Assembly (NCBI GenBank): GCA_023128455.1
Contig: JAGMDW010000063.1
Location: 1 to 5,425, forward strand
DNA length: 5,425 nucleotides
Direction: 5' to 3'
From: Desulfurellaceae bacterium
GTDB lineage: Bacteria; Campylobacterota_A; Desulfurellia; JAGGSF01
The notes beneath the pieces are model-generated. The model saw only the letters and a program-made list of their open reading frames with translations, did no database searches and was not told the origin of the DNA. This document shows positions 1 through 5,359 of the stretch, piece by piece. Position 1 is the first letter of the stretch, and each line of letters starts with the position of its first letter. The translations under genes were made by a program, and so were the position numbers.

Positions 1-2
1 CA

Positions 3-197
3 AATACTGCATTGGCGATCTCAATCGATTGTCTTGGGTATGAGAAGGCTGTGCAGCTTTATCAGGCTTTCAAGTGGAAATTTGTTGCGAAGTGGAATGA
101 AGAATGGTCTATTACTCAAGATGAAATAGAGAGGTGGGCAAAACCAAAGATGAAATCACTTAGTTCTTTTGTAGAAAAGCCAAAAAGACTCAAATAA
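3..197 (+). CDS. DUF6166-like protein, C-terminal fragment (5' end off the window)
   Basis: This is the last 64 codons of a reading frame that is open from the left edge to a TAA at 195-197. A TTG at position 12 could serve as a start, but the frame continues upstream without a stop and no ribosome-binding site is visible, so I read it as a gene cut by the window edge. The visible residues run from an Ala/Leu-rich helix (NTALAISIDCLG) through LYQAFKWKFVAKW to WSITQDEIERW. As I recall the DUF6166 family, its C-terminal half has the same order: an 'ALAIL.D.LG' helix, a 'LYQ.FK...VA' helix, then 'W.LT..EI..W'. The function of that family is unknown to me. The protein is charged and has no membrane segment in the visible part. 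It converges on the Bax gene with only 2 nt between the stop codons. The family assignment is from memory and moderate; the coding call is firmer. Confidence 0.6.
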   Translation, partial: NTALAISIDCLGYEKAVQLYQAFKWKFVAKWNEEWSITQDEIERWAKPKMKSLSSFVEKPKRLK

Positions 198-199
198 AT

Positions 200-1126
200 C
201 TACTTAAATAAATTGGTATACGATGCTAATTTAGCTATAGCATATTGTTCATCCAATCTTTTGCTTAAGGCTTTGACATCCTTGATATATAGCTGTCCCC
301 TCTCAGAATATTTTGATAGGTAATTTGCAAGCTCTATTGCATCCTTAGTCTTCATCCTCGCCTCTCTAAAATCTTTATATGCCCAGCCCACATTTAGGTT
401 GTATATATAAGCCCTTACAGAATCTAAAATAGAAGGATATTTTGCCACTTTGTGCTTATCTTCAAGGTTAGATTTTTTAGGTTTAATGCCTCTATGTTTG
501 TAAGTCCACATACCAAACAGATTGTTGCCTTGAATAGCAAATCTTGATCTTCCCCAATTTGATTCTATTGCTCCTTGAGCGAGAATGAGACTCGGCGGGA
601 CTTCATCTATCCTTTTCAGAAGTTCCGAAGGGTCATTAGAGCGATATTTCTTTGCAATAGCTCTTAAAAAAGCCCTGTCATTTTTGTCCATGGAGTCTAA
701 ATTGACATCTACGATTTTCTGGTTATTCATCTTCTTAAGAATATTTATCAGAGTGCTCCTTTCTTTTCTTACTTCTGATAGTGCAACAACGGCAGCAGGC
801 ACAAGGATGCGTATAAAAAATTTTTCCCTTAACTGAACATCATCTACACTGCGGGTATCCTTCGGAGCTCTTTTGATTATTATAAGAGGTTTCTGTTTAT
901 GAATATTGTTCCGCATATTGTATTTTTCCAGGGTGTTCGTCAATTCCTGAGTGTAACTAACATTGATGGTCTTAGCTTGAGTACTTTGCAAGTTGAAGTA
1001 ATCGCTATATTTACATGCTAAACATGTCATAAATGCAATTACGATAAATATTCCCATTAGAATGCTTTTCCTAGCATTTGAAAAACTCTTTGTCCCTTTG
1101 TTTTCCATAAGGCTGACATGTATCAT
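200..1126 (-). CDS. Bax-family membrane-anchored glucosaminidase
   Basis: A 308-residue protein predicted to cleave the glycan strands of peptidoglycan (endo-beta-N-acetylglucosaminidase fold) from the outer face of the inner membrane. Residues 1-20 are polar to basic, 21-39 form one membrane helix (SILMGIFIVIAFMTCLACK), and the rest would be periplasmic. Residues 98-125 (LREKFFIRILVPAAV...) match the conserved helix ahead of the catalytic domain in Bax proteins. The catalytic region is at 180-206, with ILAQGAIESNWG holding the expected general acid E188, followed by SRFAIQGNNLFGMW. A further family block, YPSILDSVRAYIYNLN, is at 230-245, and a C-terminal YSERGQLYIKDVKAL at 273-287 includes the conserved Tyr region. 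Length is close to E. coli Bax. The first ATG is chosen because AAAAGG lies just ahead of it, although spacing is short; Met7 has no such site. The start overlaps a possible leader frame. C38 follows LA but lacks a Leu at -3, so it is a poor lipobox. The family is confident; the substrate is inferred. Confidence 0.9.
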   Translation of the reverse strand: MIHVSLMENKGTKSFSNARKSILMGIFIVIAFMTCLACKYSDYFNLQSTQAKTINVSYTQELTNTLEKYNMRNNIHKQKPLIIIKRAPKDTRSVDDVQLREKFFIRILVPAAVVALSEVRKERSTLINILKKMNNQKIVDVNLDSMDKNDRAFLRAIAKKYRSNDPSELLKRIDEVPPSLILAQGAIESNWGRSRFAIQGNNLFGMWTYKHRGIKPKKSNLEDKHKVAKYPSILDSVRAYIYNLNVGWAYKDFREARMKTKDAIELANYLSKYSERGQLYIKDVKALSKRLDEQYAIAKLASYTNLFK

Positions 1127-1185
1127 AAACCTTTTACATAGTAAAGCAAAAAATCATTTGTAGACGAACGAATCAATTTTTTCAT
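1123..1185 (-). CDS. Possible 20-residue leader peptide upstream of the Bax gene
   Basis: On the - strand an ATG at 1185-1183 is preceded by AAAGGA at a 5-nt spacing, which is a better ribosome-binding site than the one ahead of the Bax gene. The frame runs 20 codons, beginning MKKLIRSS and ending YYVKGL, and stops at TGA 1125-1123, overlapping the Bax start codon as ATGA. That overlap is the classic arrangement for translational coupling, in which ribosomes finishing the short frame restart on the next gene. The peptide has no recognised family, no run of a single amino acid as in attenuator leaders, and no hairpin with a T-run follows. It could simply be chance in AT-rich DNA, or the remains of an earlier N-terminus now out of frame. 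Confidence 0.35.
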   Translation of the reverse strand: MKKLIRSSTNDFLLYYVKGL

Positions 1186-1213
1186 TTCTATCCTTTAAAA
1201 TATTTGAAATCAA
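1185..1213 (-). promoter_or_regulatory. Candidate promoter for the Bax gene
   Basis: Reading leftward, TTGATT (1213-1208) and TAGAAA (1190-1185) are separated by exactly 17 nt, giving 4 of 6 matches in each box. Transcription would begin near 1178, leaving a leader of about 50 nt before the Bax start codon. This placement conflicts with the 20-codon leader frame starting at 1185, since such a transcript would begin inside it; only one of the two ideas can be right. The whole gap at 1127-1232 is AT-rich and must also hold the + strand promoter of the DUF3857 gene, for which I found no convincing pair of boxes. Confidence 0.25.
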
Positions 1214-1232
1214 TGATATATATAGAAGTTAT

Positions 1233-3110
1233 ATGAGAAAATTATCGATTCTATTTTTAAGCTTCATACTGATAGCTCTTTTGCTAAATTTGGCACAGGC
1301 TCAAACTACATCTAAGGGTGCGATTATCTTATTGGATGAGTGGAGAAGTTCTTTTGATAGTCAAGGCAAAGAAAAGCTGTATGTGCATATACGTATTAAA
1401 GTCTTAAATCGCAAGGGTATTCAAGAGTTTGGAGAAGTGGTGATTCCATTCTCCACCGAGCTTGAGAAATTAAAGGTTCTTCATGCTTTTACATTGCTTC
1501 CCAACGGTATCAAGATAAAACCTAACCCAAAAGCTTACAATATTGTTTCTCCGCCCTTTGTGAAGGATGCCCCTATTTATTCAGATTTGAAATATCAGAC
1601 CATCTCTATGCCTGCTCTCTGCCCAGAGGTAATTATTGATTACGCCTATGAAATAAAAACTATAACGCCTTATATGAAGGGGAATTTTTGGTCAAGTAAT
1701 CTGTTTCAACAGTATTATCCGGTAAAAAGAGCTGTCTATCGGCTGGAATTCCCTGTCGGTAAACCCCTTAAGGTAAAAGCAAAAAATCTCATCGCTGCTC
1801 CTGTAATTGAAGAAAAAAAGGGAAGAAAAATCTACACCTGGGAACTAAAAAATCTGCCTGCTATAGACAAAGAATGCAGCGCTCCGCCATTAGGGGAAAT
1901 TGCAGCTCATATTGCTGTCTCCAGTATTTCTGATTGGAATAAAATAGCCTCCTGGTATACGAAATTGGCTAATGGGGCAATGCAGCCAGATGAAGCCATT
2001 GAGAAAAAAGCACGAGAGCTGACAACAGGATTAAATAATTCATGGCAAAAGGTAGAGGCGATCTACAACTATGTTGCTACCAATATTCGCTATGTAGGTG
2101 TTGAGTTTGGTATCAGCGGGTACAAGCCTCATCCTGCCGCTCAAACTTTTCGCTTAAGATATGGTGATTGCAAAGACCATTCTACCTTATTGATCAGCAT
2201 GCTAAGGGCGGTGGAAATTGACGCTTATCCAGTACTCATTCCTACTTCAAGTGTATCTCCTCTGGATGTCGATCTTCCCACGCCGGGAGCATTCAACCAC
2301 GAAATTGCAGCAGTGCATCTAAATGGCAAGTTTATTTTCTTAGATAGTACAGCCGAAACAACTTCCTGCGGCATGCTTCCTCCTTCGGACCAGGGAAGAA
2401 AAGTGCTAATTATTGATGGGGAAAAAGCCATTTTAGCAAAAACCCCTGTTTTTCCTTCCAGTTTTAATCAGGAAAATTATCGGGGAGATTTTAAGATCAC
2501 CAGAAATGGTGCATTAGAGGGTCAGGTAAAATTCAGCTACAGTGGTGTTTATGCCATGTTTGAAAGACATAGGTTTTTATATGCTACAGAAAGAGAAAAA
2601 AGACAGTCCTTAGAAGCTTTAGCCAGCAAGATTAGTCCTGGAACAAGCATAGACGATATTCACATCTCTGACTTTCACGATTTAAACCAATCTGAAGTAA
2701 TTAGTTCTTTTCATTTAAAAGACAACCAATTTGCTACTAAGACTGCTCATATGCTCTTATTCCATCCACCTGTAGTTATATATACCCGTTTGTCTCAACA
2801 AGTAGCTGCCAAAAAACGCAAATATTCCTATCGCATTGGTTATAGAATGGAAAAGCATGCGCAGGCTGTCATTACATTGCCTGATGGTTATGTGTCTTTT
2901 TTTATACCGGAGAATTATACCTATGAAAATAAAATAGGGAATTTTTGTATTCGTTGGCGAAAGGAAAGAGAAAAGATTATCTACACAAGCGTTCTTTCGT
3001 TGAAGCAACCTGAGGTATCATCTAAAGACTACCCATCTTTAAGAATGTTGTTTAACAACGCAGTCAAAGCTACAAAAAATCAGATAATAATTCTAAAACA
3101 AAAACGGTAA
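1233..3110 (+). CDS. Exported DUF3857 / transglutaminase-like protein
   Basis: A 625-residue secreted or periplasmic protein. Residues 1-23 form a signal peptide: MRK, then a long Leu/Ile core, then AQA, with likely cleavage before Q24. Residues about 45-230 are a beta-rich DUF3857 domain (for example VHIRIKVLNRKGIQEFGEVVIP at 51-72 and CPEVIIDYAYEI at 130-141). Residues about 255-375 are the transglutaminase-like core, with all three catalytic positions visible: C313 in RYGDCKDHSTLL, H356 in FNHEIAAVH and D371 in FLDST. The motif GDCKD is typical of this family. The remaining C-terminal part, about 415-625, is beta-rich and unassigned. An intact triad suggests an active enzyme, either a cysteine protease or a transpeptidase-like activity on an envelope substrate, but no member's substrate is known to me. 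The start ATG has only a weak AGAAG site 4 nt upstream. The gene ends 1 nt from the convergent DUF3108 gene, and its product shares an exported fate with the flanking Bax and DUF3108 proteins. Confidence 0.9.
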   Translation: MRKLSILFLSFILIALLLNLAQAQTTSKGAIILLDEWRSSFDSQGKEKLYVHIRIKVLNRKGIQEFGEVVIPFSTELEKLKVLHAFTLLPNGIKIKPNPKAYNIVSPPFVKDAPIYSDLKYQTISMPALCPEVIIDYAYEIKTITPYMKGNFWSSNLFQQYYPVKRAVYRLEFPVGKPLKVKAKNLIAAPVIEEKKGRKIYTWELKNLPAIDKECSAPPLGEIAAHIAVSSISDWNKIASWYTKLANGAMQPDEAIEKKARELTTGLNNSWQKVEAIYNYVATNIRYVGVEFGISGYKPHPAAQTFRLRYGDCKDHSTLLISMLRAVEIDAYPVLIPTSSVSPLDVDLPTPGAFNHEIAAVHLNGKFIFLDSTAETTSCGMLPPSDQGRKVLIIDGEKAILAKTPVFPSSFNQENYRGDFKITRNGALEGQVKFSYSGVYAMFERHRFLYATEREKRQSLEALASKISPGTSIDDIHISDFHDLNQSEVISSFHLKDNQFATKTAHMLLFHPPVVIYTRLSQQVAAKKRKYSYRIGYRMEKHAQAVITLPDGYVSFFIPENYTYENKIGNFCIRWRKEREKIIYTSVLSLKQPEVSSKDYPSLRMLFNNAVKATKNQIIILKQKR

Positions 3111-3111
3111 A

Positions 3112-3864
3112 CTATTCATCTTTAGTTTCTATAATAAGTTTTTTTAGATTGCATTCTATAGTTCCCATTCCAAACTTGTATTCCATTTTAACTGGTATTT
3201 TCAAATCATTTATCCAGGCGTGAACCTCTTCCACCTTTTTGCTTGCGTCTACTTTACCGTTTTTCATTCTGAACATTTTCGTTTTTATCTTTGTTTTTCC
3301 TTCAGCCTTAAGAGATATTATTTCAACTTTATGAACATTGTCGCTAATGACAACATACTTGCTGTATCTTTTGTTGGATTGAAAGCCAGTATGCATAAAA
3401 AAGACATATAAAGACATGGGGGAAAATATAGACTTTTTCCAGGTTACCGTTTCATCTTCTTTTTTAATTTTAGAGGCTTTAGTCTTGGTTGTTTTAACTA
3501 TCGCTTTATTTTCATCAACATATTTTATATATACAATCTTTGATTTGTGAGGCAGTTTTCTTATATAGACACAGTCCAACGGCTGCAGTGTGTTTATGTC
3601 TACACTGCCATAGGTATGCCCCTCTAGTTTATAAAAAAGATTTATAATTTTAGTAGTTTTACCCTGAAAATCCATTTTGTATTGCTTTCCATATTTCTTT
3701 CCTTTAAGAATGCCAGTTGCAACTGTTATTCCATTACGGAACTTGAATTTATAATAAGCTTCAAAATCTGGTAAATACTTACAGTCTCCTGCATAAGATA
3801 CATTAAACTGTACAAATGCAAAGAAAAACACAAAAAACAAAATATTTTTTATTTGTAGCTGCAT
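3112..3864 (-). CDS. Exported DUF3108 protein
   Basis: A secreted beta-rich protein of the DUF3108 type, 250 residues from the chosen start. I use the ATG at 3864 because AAGGAG sits 9 nt before it. An in-frame GTG at 3885 would add seven residues (MKKEIFK) and overlap the upstream stop as GTGA, and remains possible. The signal peptide (residues 1-25 from the ATG) has a Phe-rich core FFVFFFAFVQF and ends SYA, with cleavage before GDC. The mature part shows the family order: YYKFKFRNGITVATGILKG near its start, a middle segment with DINTLQPLDCVYIRKLP, then SIFSPMSLYVFF, VEEVHAWINDLKIPVKMEYKFGMGTIEC and a short charged tail. DUF3108 proteins are predicted periplasmic beta-structures of unknown role; some appear as lipoproteins, but here no lipobox is present. 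The gene lies directly behind DUF2148 in the same operon and converges with the DUF3857 gene 1 nt away, leaving no room for an independent terminator. Confidence 0.8.
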   Translation of the reverse strand: MQLQIKNILFFVFFFAFVQFNVSYAGDCKYLPDFEAYYKFKFRNGITVATGILKGKKYGKQYKMDFQGKTTKIINLFYKLEGHTYGSVDINTLQPLDCVYIRKLPHKSKIVYIKYVDENKAIVKTTKTKASKIKKEDETVTWKKSIFSPMSLYVFFMHTGFQSNKRYSKYVVISDNVHKVEIISLKAEGKTKIKTKMFRMKNGKVDASKKVEEVHAWINDLKIPVKMEYKFGMGTIECNLKKLIIETKDE

Positions 3865-3873
3865 TTTAAAAAT

Positions 3874-3879
3874 CTCCTT
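3874..3879 (-). promoter_or_regulatory. Ribosome-binding site deciding the DUF3108 start
   Basis: AAGGAG lies 9 nt upstream of the ATG at 3864. It sits inside the seven extra codons that a GTG start at 3885 would add, which argues that those codons are leader sequence. The GTG has a weaker AGGA of its own at a 5-nt spacing, inside the last codons of the DUF2148 gene. Confidence 0.6.
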
Positions 3880-3881
3880 TT

Positions 3882-4370
3882 TCACTTTTTCCTGTCAAAA
3901 AATGGATTTTTTCCTGAGATACTCAACGGTATACCATAAGCTATCTTTACATCCTCTCCCAAAATTTTTAAACTCACGGCGGCTAAGCCAATGCTCAGCA
4001 TTATTCTGTTATCTATCTTTAACCGAGAAGCTGTTGAGACGGCTGAACCGATGGCTATGCCCAGATCAACACAAGGGTCAATATATTCATTATCCAAAAA
4101 CAGCGGAGGATGGATTTTCAATGATGTTCCTATCAAAACTACAATTTTATCATTTATATTCTCCGCATCTCTTAATAAAAATTTTAAGTTTTTCTCCTCT
4201 CCTATCTTTCTCATCTCTTTTTGTAATTTTTTAAGCTCTTCATCATAAACTATAGCGGTTACAATGTTATCTTCTCCGTATGCCTTTGGTGCCGTCCTTG
4301 CCGCAATGCATATCTCTTCTACCGCTTTAAGTAAAACCTCTTTTTCTGTTTCAGGATTTAGCTTAAGCAT
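3882..4370 (-). CDS. DUF2148 ('ferredoxin domain') protein lacking the central cysteine cluster
   Basis: A 162-residue soluble protein. Conserved DUF2148 blocks are visible in order: CIAARTAPKAYGEDNIVTA at 21-39, EEKNLKFLLRDAENI at 58-72, VVLIGTS at 77-83, DLGIAIGSAVSTAS at 102-115, DNRIMLSIGLAA at 120-131, and the signature ending YGIPLSISGKNPFFDR at 145-160. Family members known to me carry a group of cysteines between the LIG strand and the DLGIA helix, which is why they are annotated as ferredoxin-like. Here that stretch (81-101) is short and holds only C100; the only other cysteine is C21. The protein is therefore unlikely to bind a standard iron-sulfur cluster alone. The biochemical role of the family is not established. 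The ATG is well supported: GGAGGT stands 5 nt upstream. It heads a two-gene operon, its TGA lying within the GTG that is an alternative start of DUF3108. Confidence 0.85.
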   Translation of the reverse strand: MLKLNPETEKEVLLKAVEEICIAARTAPKAYGEDNIVTAIVYDEELKKLQKEMRKIGEEKNLKFLLRDAENINDKIVVLIGTSLKIHPPLFLDNEYIDPCVDLGIAIGSAVSTASRLKIDNRIMLSIGLAAVSLKILGEDVKIAYGIPLSISGKNPFFDRKK

Positions 4371-4434
4371 AATTACCTCCTATATGACTTGTAAATTCAT
4401 TTTTAACAAAAAACACAATAGAATCAAGTGAAAA

Positions 4435-4466
4435 ATTATACCCAGCAGAATTCCCGATAGGCGCAA
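4435..4466 (-). promoter_or_regulatory. Candidate promoter of the DUF2148-DUF3108 operon
   Basis: Reading leftward there is a perfect TATAAT at 4440-4435, with TTGCGC at 4466-4461 as a poor -35 box at a long 20-nt spacing. Transcription would start near 4428, giving a leader of about 58 nt that ends in the strong GGAGGT ribosome-binding site. The -10 box overlaps the stop codon of the cas4 relic. The -10 match is what supports this call; the -35 side is weak. Confidence 0.45.
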
Positions 4467-4579
4467 TTCCTACAAAAGGGGATTTTCTTTGACAATGGTG
4501 GTTCTTCTTTAGAGATAATCTCTTTTATCCCTTTAATGGCTATTTTTAATGTTTCCGGTAGAGACAGTTGACATAATAG
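4436..4579 (-). pseudogene. cas4: cas4 relic: C-terminal iron-sulfur tail of a Cas4 nuclease
   Basis: A 47-codon open stretch on the - strand, ending TAA at 4438-4436, has no ATG or plausible start. It reads as two amphipathic turns (LPETLKIAIKGIKEIISK), then EEPPLSKKIPF, then CRNCAYREFCWV. The three cysteine codons begin at 4474, 4465 and 4447, giving C-x2-C-x5-C followed by Trp. This is the spacing of the three C-terminal cluster-binding cysteines of Cas4, the RecB-like nuclease of CRISPR adaptation, and CAYREFCW closely matches type I Cas4 tails. The fourth cysteine and the nuclease core (PD-(D/E)XK) are absent. Immediately upstream a TAG interrupts the frame at 4582-4580; before it LSEFLQLKFIVE continues in the same frame and may be more decayed Cas4, but this overlaps the vapB leader. 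The fragment is best read as a truncated remnant. A different RecB-family nuclease tail is the alternative. Confidence 0.65.
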
Positions 4580-4596
4580 CTATTCTACTATAAATT
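4568..4596 (+). promoter_or_regulatory. Promoter and candidate operator of the vapBC-like operon
   Basis: A perfect TTGACA (4568-4573) is followed 17 nt later by TAAATT (4591-4596); TATAAA at 4589-4594 is an alternative -10 at a 15-nt spacing. The spacer holds a perfect 10-bp palindrome, AATAGCTATT (4575-4584), placed where a bound dimer would block RNA polymerase. AbrB-type antitoxins commonly repress their own operon from such sites, so this is a reasonable operator candidate, though a 10-bp palindrome in AT-rich DNA can arise by chance. The promoter lies within and just beyond the upstream end of the cas4 relic. Confidence 0.6.
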
Positions 4597-4626
4597 TTAG
4601 TTGTAAGAATTCGGAAAGGAGGAATT

Positions 4627-4902
4627 ATGACAAACAAACAATATGTGGTGCAAATTCGCAAAAAAGGGCAGATAACTTTGCCTAAGGATATAAGAAAAGT
4701 ATTTGACTTAGAAGAAGGAGAAGAAGTTGTGCTTATGCCAGTAGGTGAGTCCATTATTTTTACAAAAAGGCACTATGCCATAGAAGAAATAAGAAAGAAA
4801 GTAAGCAGGCTTTTAAAATCTGCCGGTATAAGTCCGGAGGAGATTCTAAAGACATTAAAGGAAGAAAAAGAAGTTTTCTCAAAGGAACTTTATGAGAAAT
4901 AA
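4627..4902 (+). CDS. AbrB/SpoVT-type antitoxin (VapB-like)
   Basis: A 91-residue DNA-binding antitoxin. Residues 5-47 form the swapped-hairpin AbrB domain, with the signature KKGQITLPKDIRKVFDLEEGEEVVL at 12-36 (broken here as KKGQITLPKDIRK and VFDLEEGEEVVL). Residues 51-91 are helical and highly charged (EEIRKKVSRLLK, PEEILKTLKEEKEVFSKELYEK) and would wrap the toxin. Its role would be to neutralise the PIN nuclease encoded next and, with it, repress the operon. The ATG is supported by AAAGGAGG 4 nt upstream. The gene overlaps the toxin gene by 11 nt, the usual arrangement that keeps antitoxin first and the two products coupled. A 73-codon frame on the opposite strand is a shadow. Confidence 0.9.
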   Translation: MTNKQYVVQIRKKGQITLPKDIRKVFDLEEGEEVVLMPVGESIIFTKRHYAIEEIRKKVSRLLKSAGISPEEILKTLKEEKEVFSKELYEK

Positions 4903-5359
4903 TCCTTCGCAAAGGCTGAAATTTTTCATAGATTCTAATGTAATTTTGTCCAGTCTTATTTCTTCAGAAGGAAGTCCTCGGTTGCTTATAGATATTGCCA
5001 TTTCCAATCTTTCGTTCATAGAATTTATGACTGGCAAATATAATCTGATGGAAGTAGAGAAAAACATAAATAAAAAATTCGCTCCTCTTTTACCTTTGTA
5101 TAAAGAGTATCTGAATAAGTTGCAATTTACGATTATTCCCCTGCCCAATAAGGAGGAAGTAGCTATTTATAACGATTTGATTCATCCCAAGGATGCTCCT
5201 GTGCTTGCTTCTACGATTAAAGGAAAGGCTAACTATCTTGTTACAGGAGACAAAAAAGACTTTAAAACAGAAAAACTTCTTAAGGCAAATCTTCCTGTAA
5301 AGATCGTAAATCCAGCCGAAGCACTGACCATAATTGAGAAAAGACTATTAAGACACTAA
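4892..5359 (+). CDS. PIN-domain toxin ribonuclease (VapC-like)
   Basis: A 155-residue PIN-fold protein, predicted to be a magnesium-dependent ribonuclease acting as the toxin of the pair. The first acidic residue of the active site is D14 in FFIDSNVILSSL. A glutamate follows at E54 or E56 in NLMEVEKNI, D101 lies in HPKDAPVLASTIKG, and D120 in YLVTGDKKDF, so the acidic set is complete. The segment DAPVLASTIKGKANYLVTGD is characteristic of the PIN subgroup often annotated 'putative toxin-antitoxin system toxin component, PIN family'. Length is normal for that group. AAAGGA stands 5 nt before the ATG inside the antitoxin gene, so translation can start independently as well as by coupling. The cellular RNA target cannot be told from the sequence. 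The 3' end overlaps the convergent gene at the right edge by 12 nt. Confidence 0.9.
   Translation: MRNNPSQRLKFFIDSNVILSSLISSEGSPRLLIDIAISNLSFIEFMTGKYNLMEVEKNINKKFAPLLPLYKEYLNKLQFTIIPLPNKEEVAIYNDLIHPKDAPVLASTIKGKANYLVTGDKKDFKTEKLLKANLPVKIVNPAEALTIIEKRLLRH

Noticed and set aside
585..836. An 83-codon + strand open frame
   Set aside because: It is antisense to the Bax catalytic domain region and shows no recognisable protein features.
1009..1032. A lipoprotein lipobox in the Bax protein (CLAC, C38)
   Set aside because: The -3 position is Cys rather than Leu, Val or Ile, and the helix is well explained as a simple membrane anchor.
3902..4248. Two + strand open frames of 110 and 85 codons
   Set aside because: Both are opposite the DUF2148 gene, whose conserved motifs and ribosome-binding site are unmistakable; the shadow products are Ser/Phe/Leu-rich without domains.
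4511..4523. A 13-bp palindrome AGAGATAATCTCT overlapping a TTGACA (4489-4494) plus GATAAT pair, considered as an operator-promoter
   Set aside because: The -35 to -10 spacing is 19 nt, a better promoter lies closer to the antitoxin gene, and the bases encode part of the Cas4 relic, so the palindrome is probably incidental.
4533..4754. A 73-codon open frame on the - strand
   Set aside because: It lies opposite the AbrB domain of the antitoxin gene and its promoter, has a low-complexity Ser/Thr/Pro-rich start and no ribosome-binding site; the antitoxin frame is clearly the real one.
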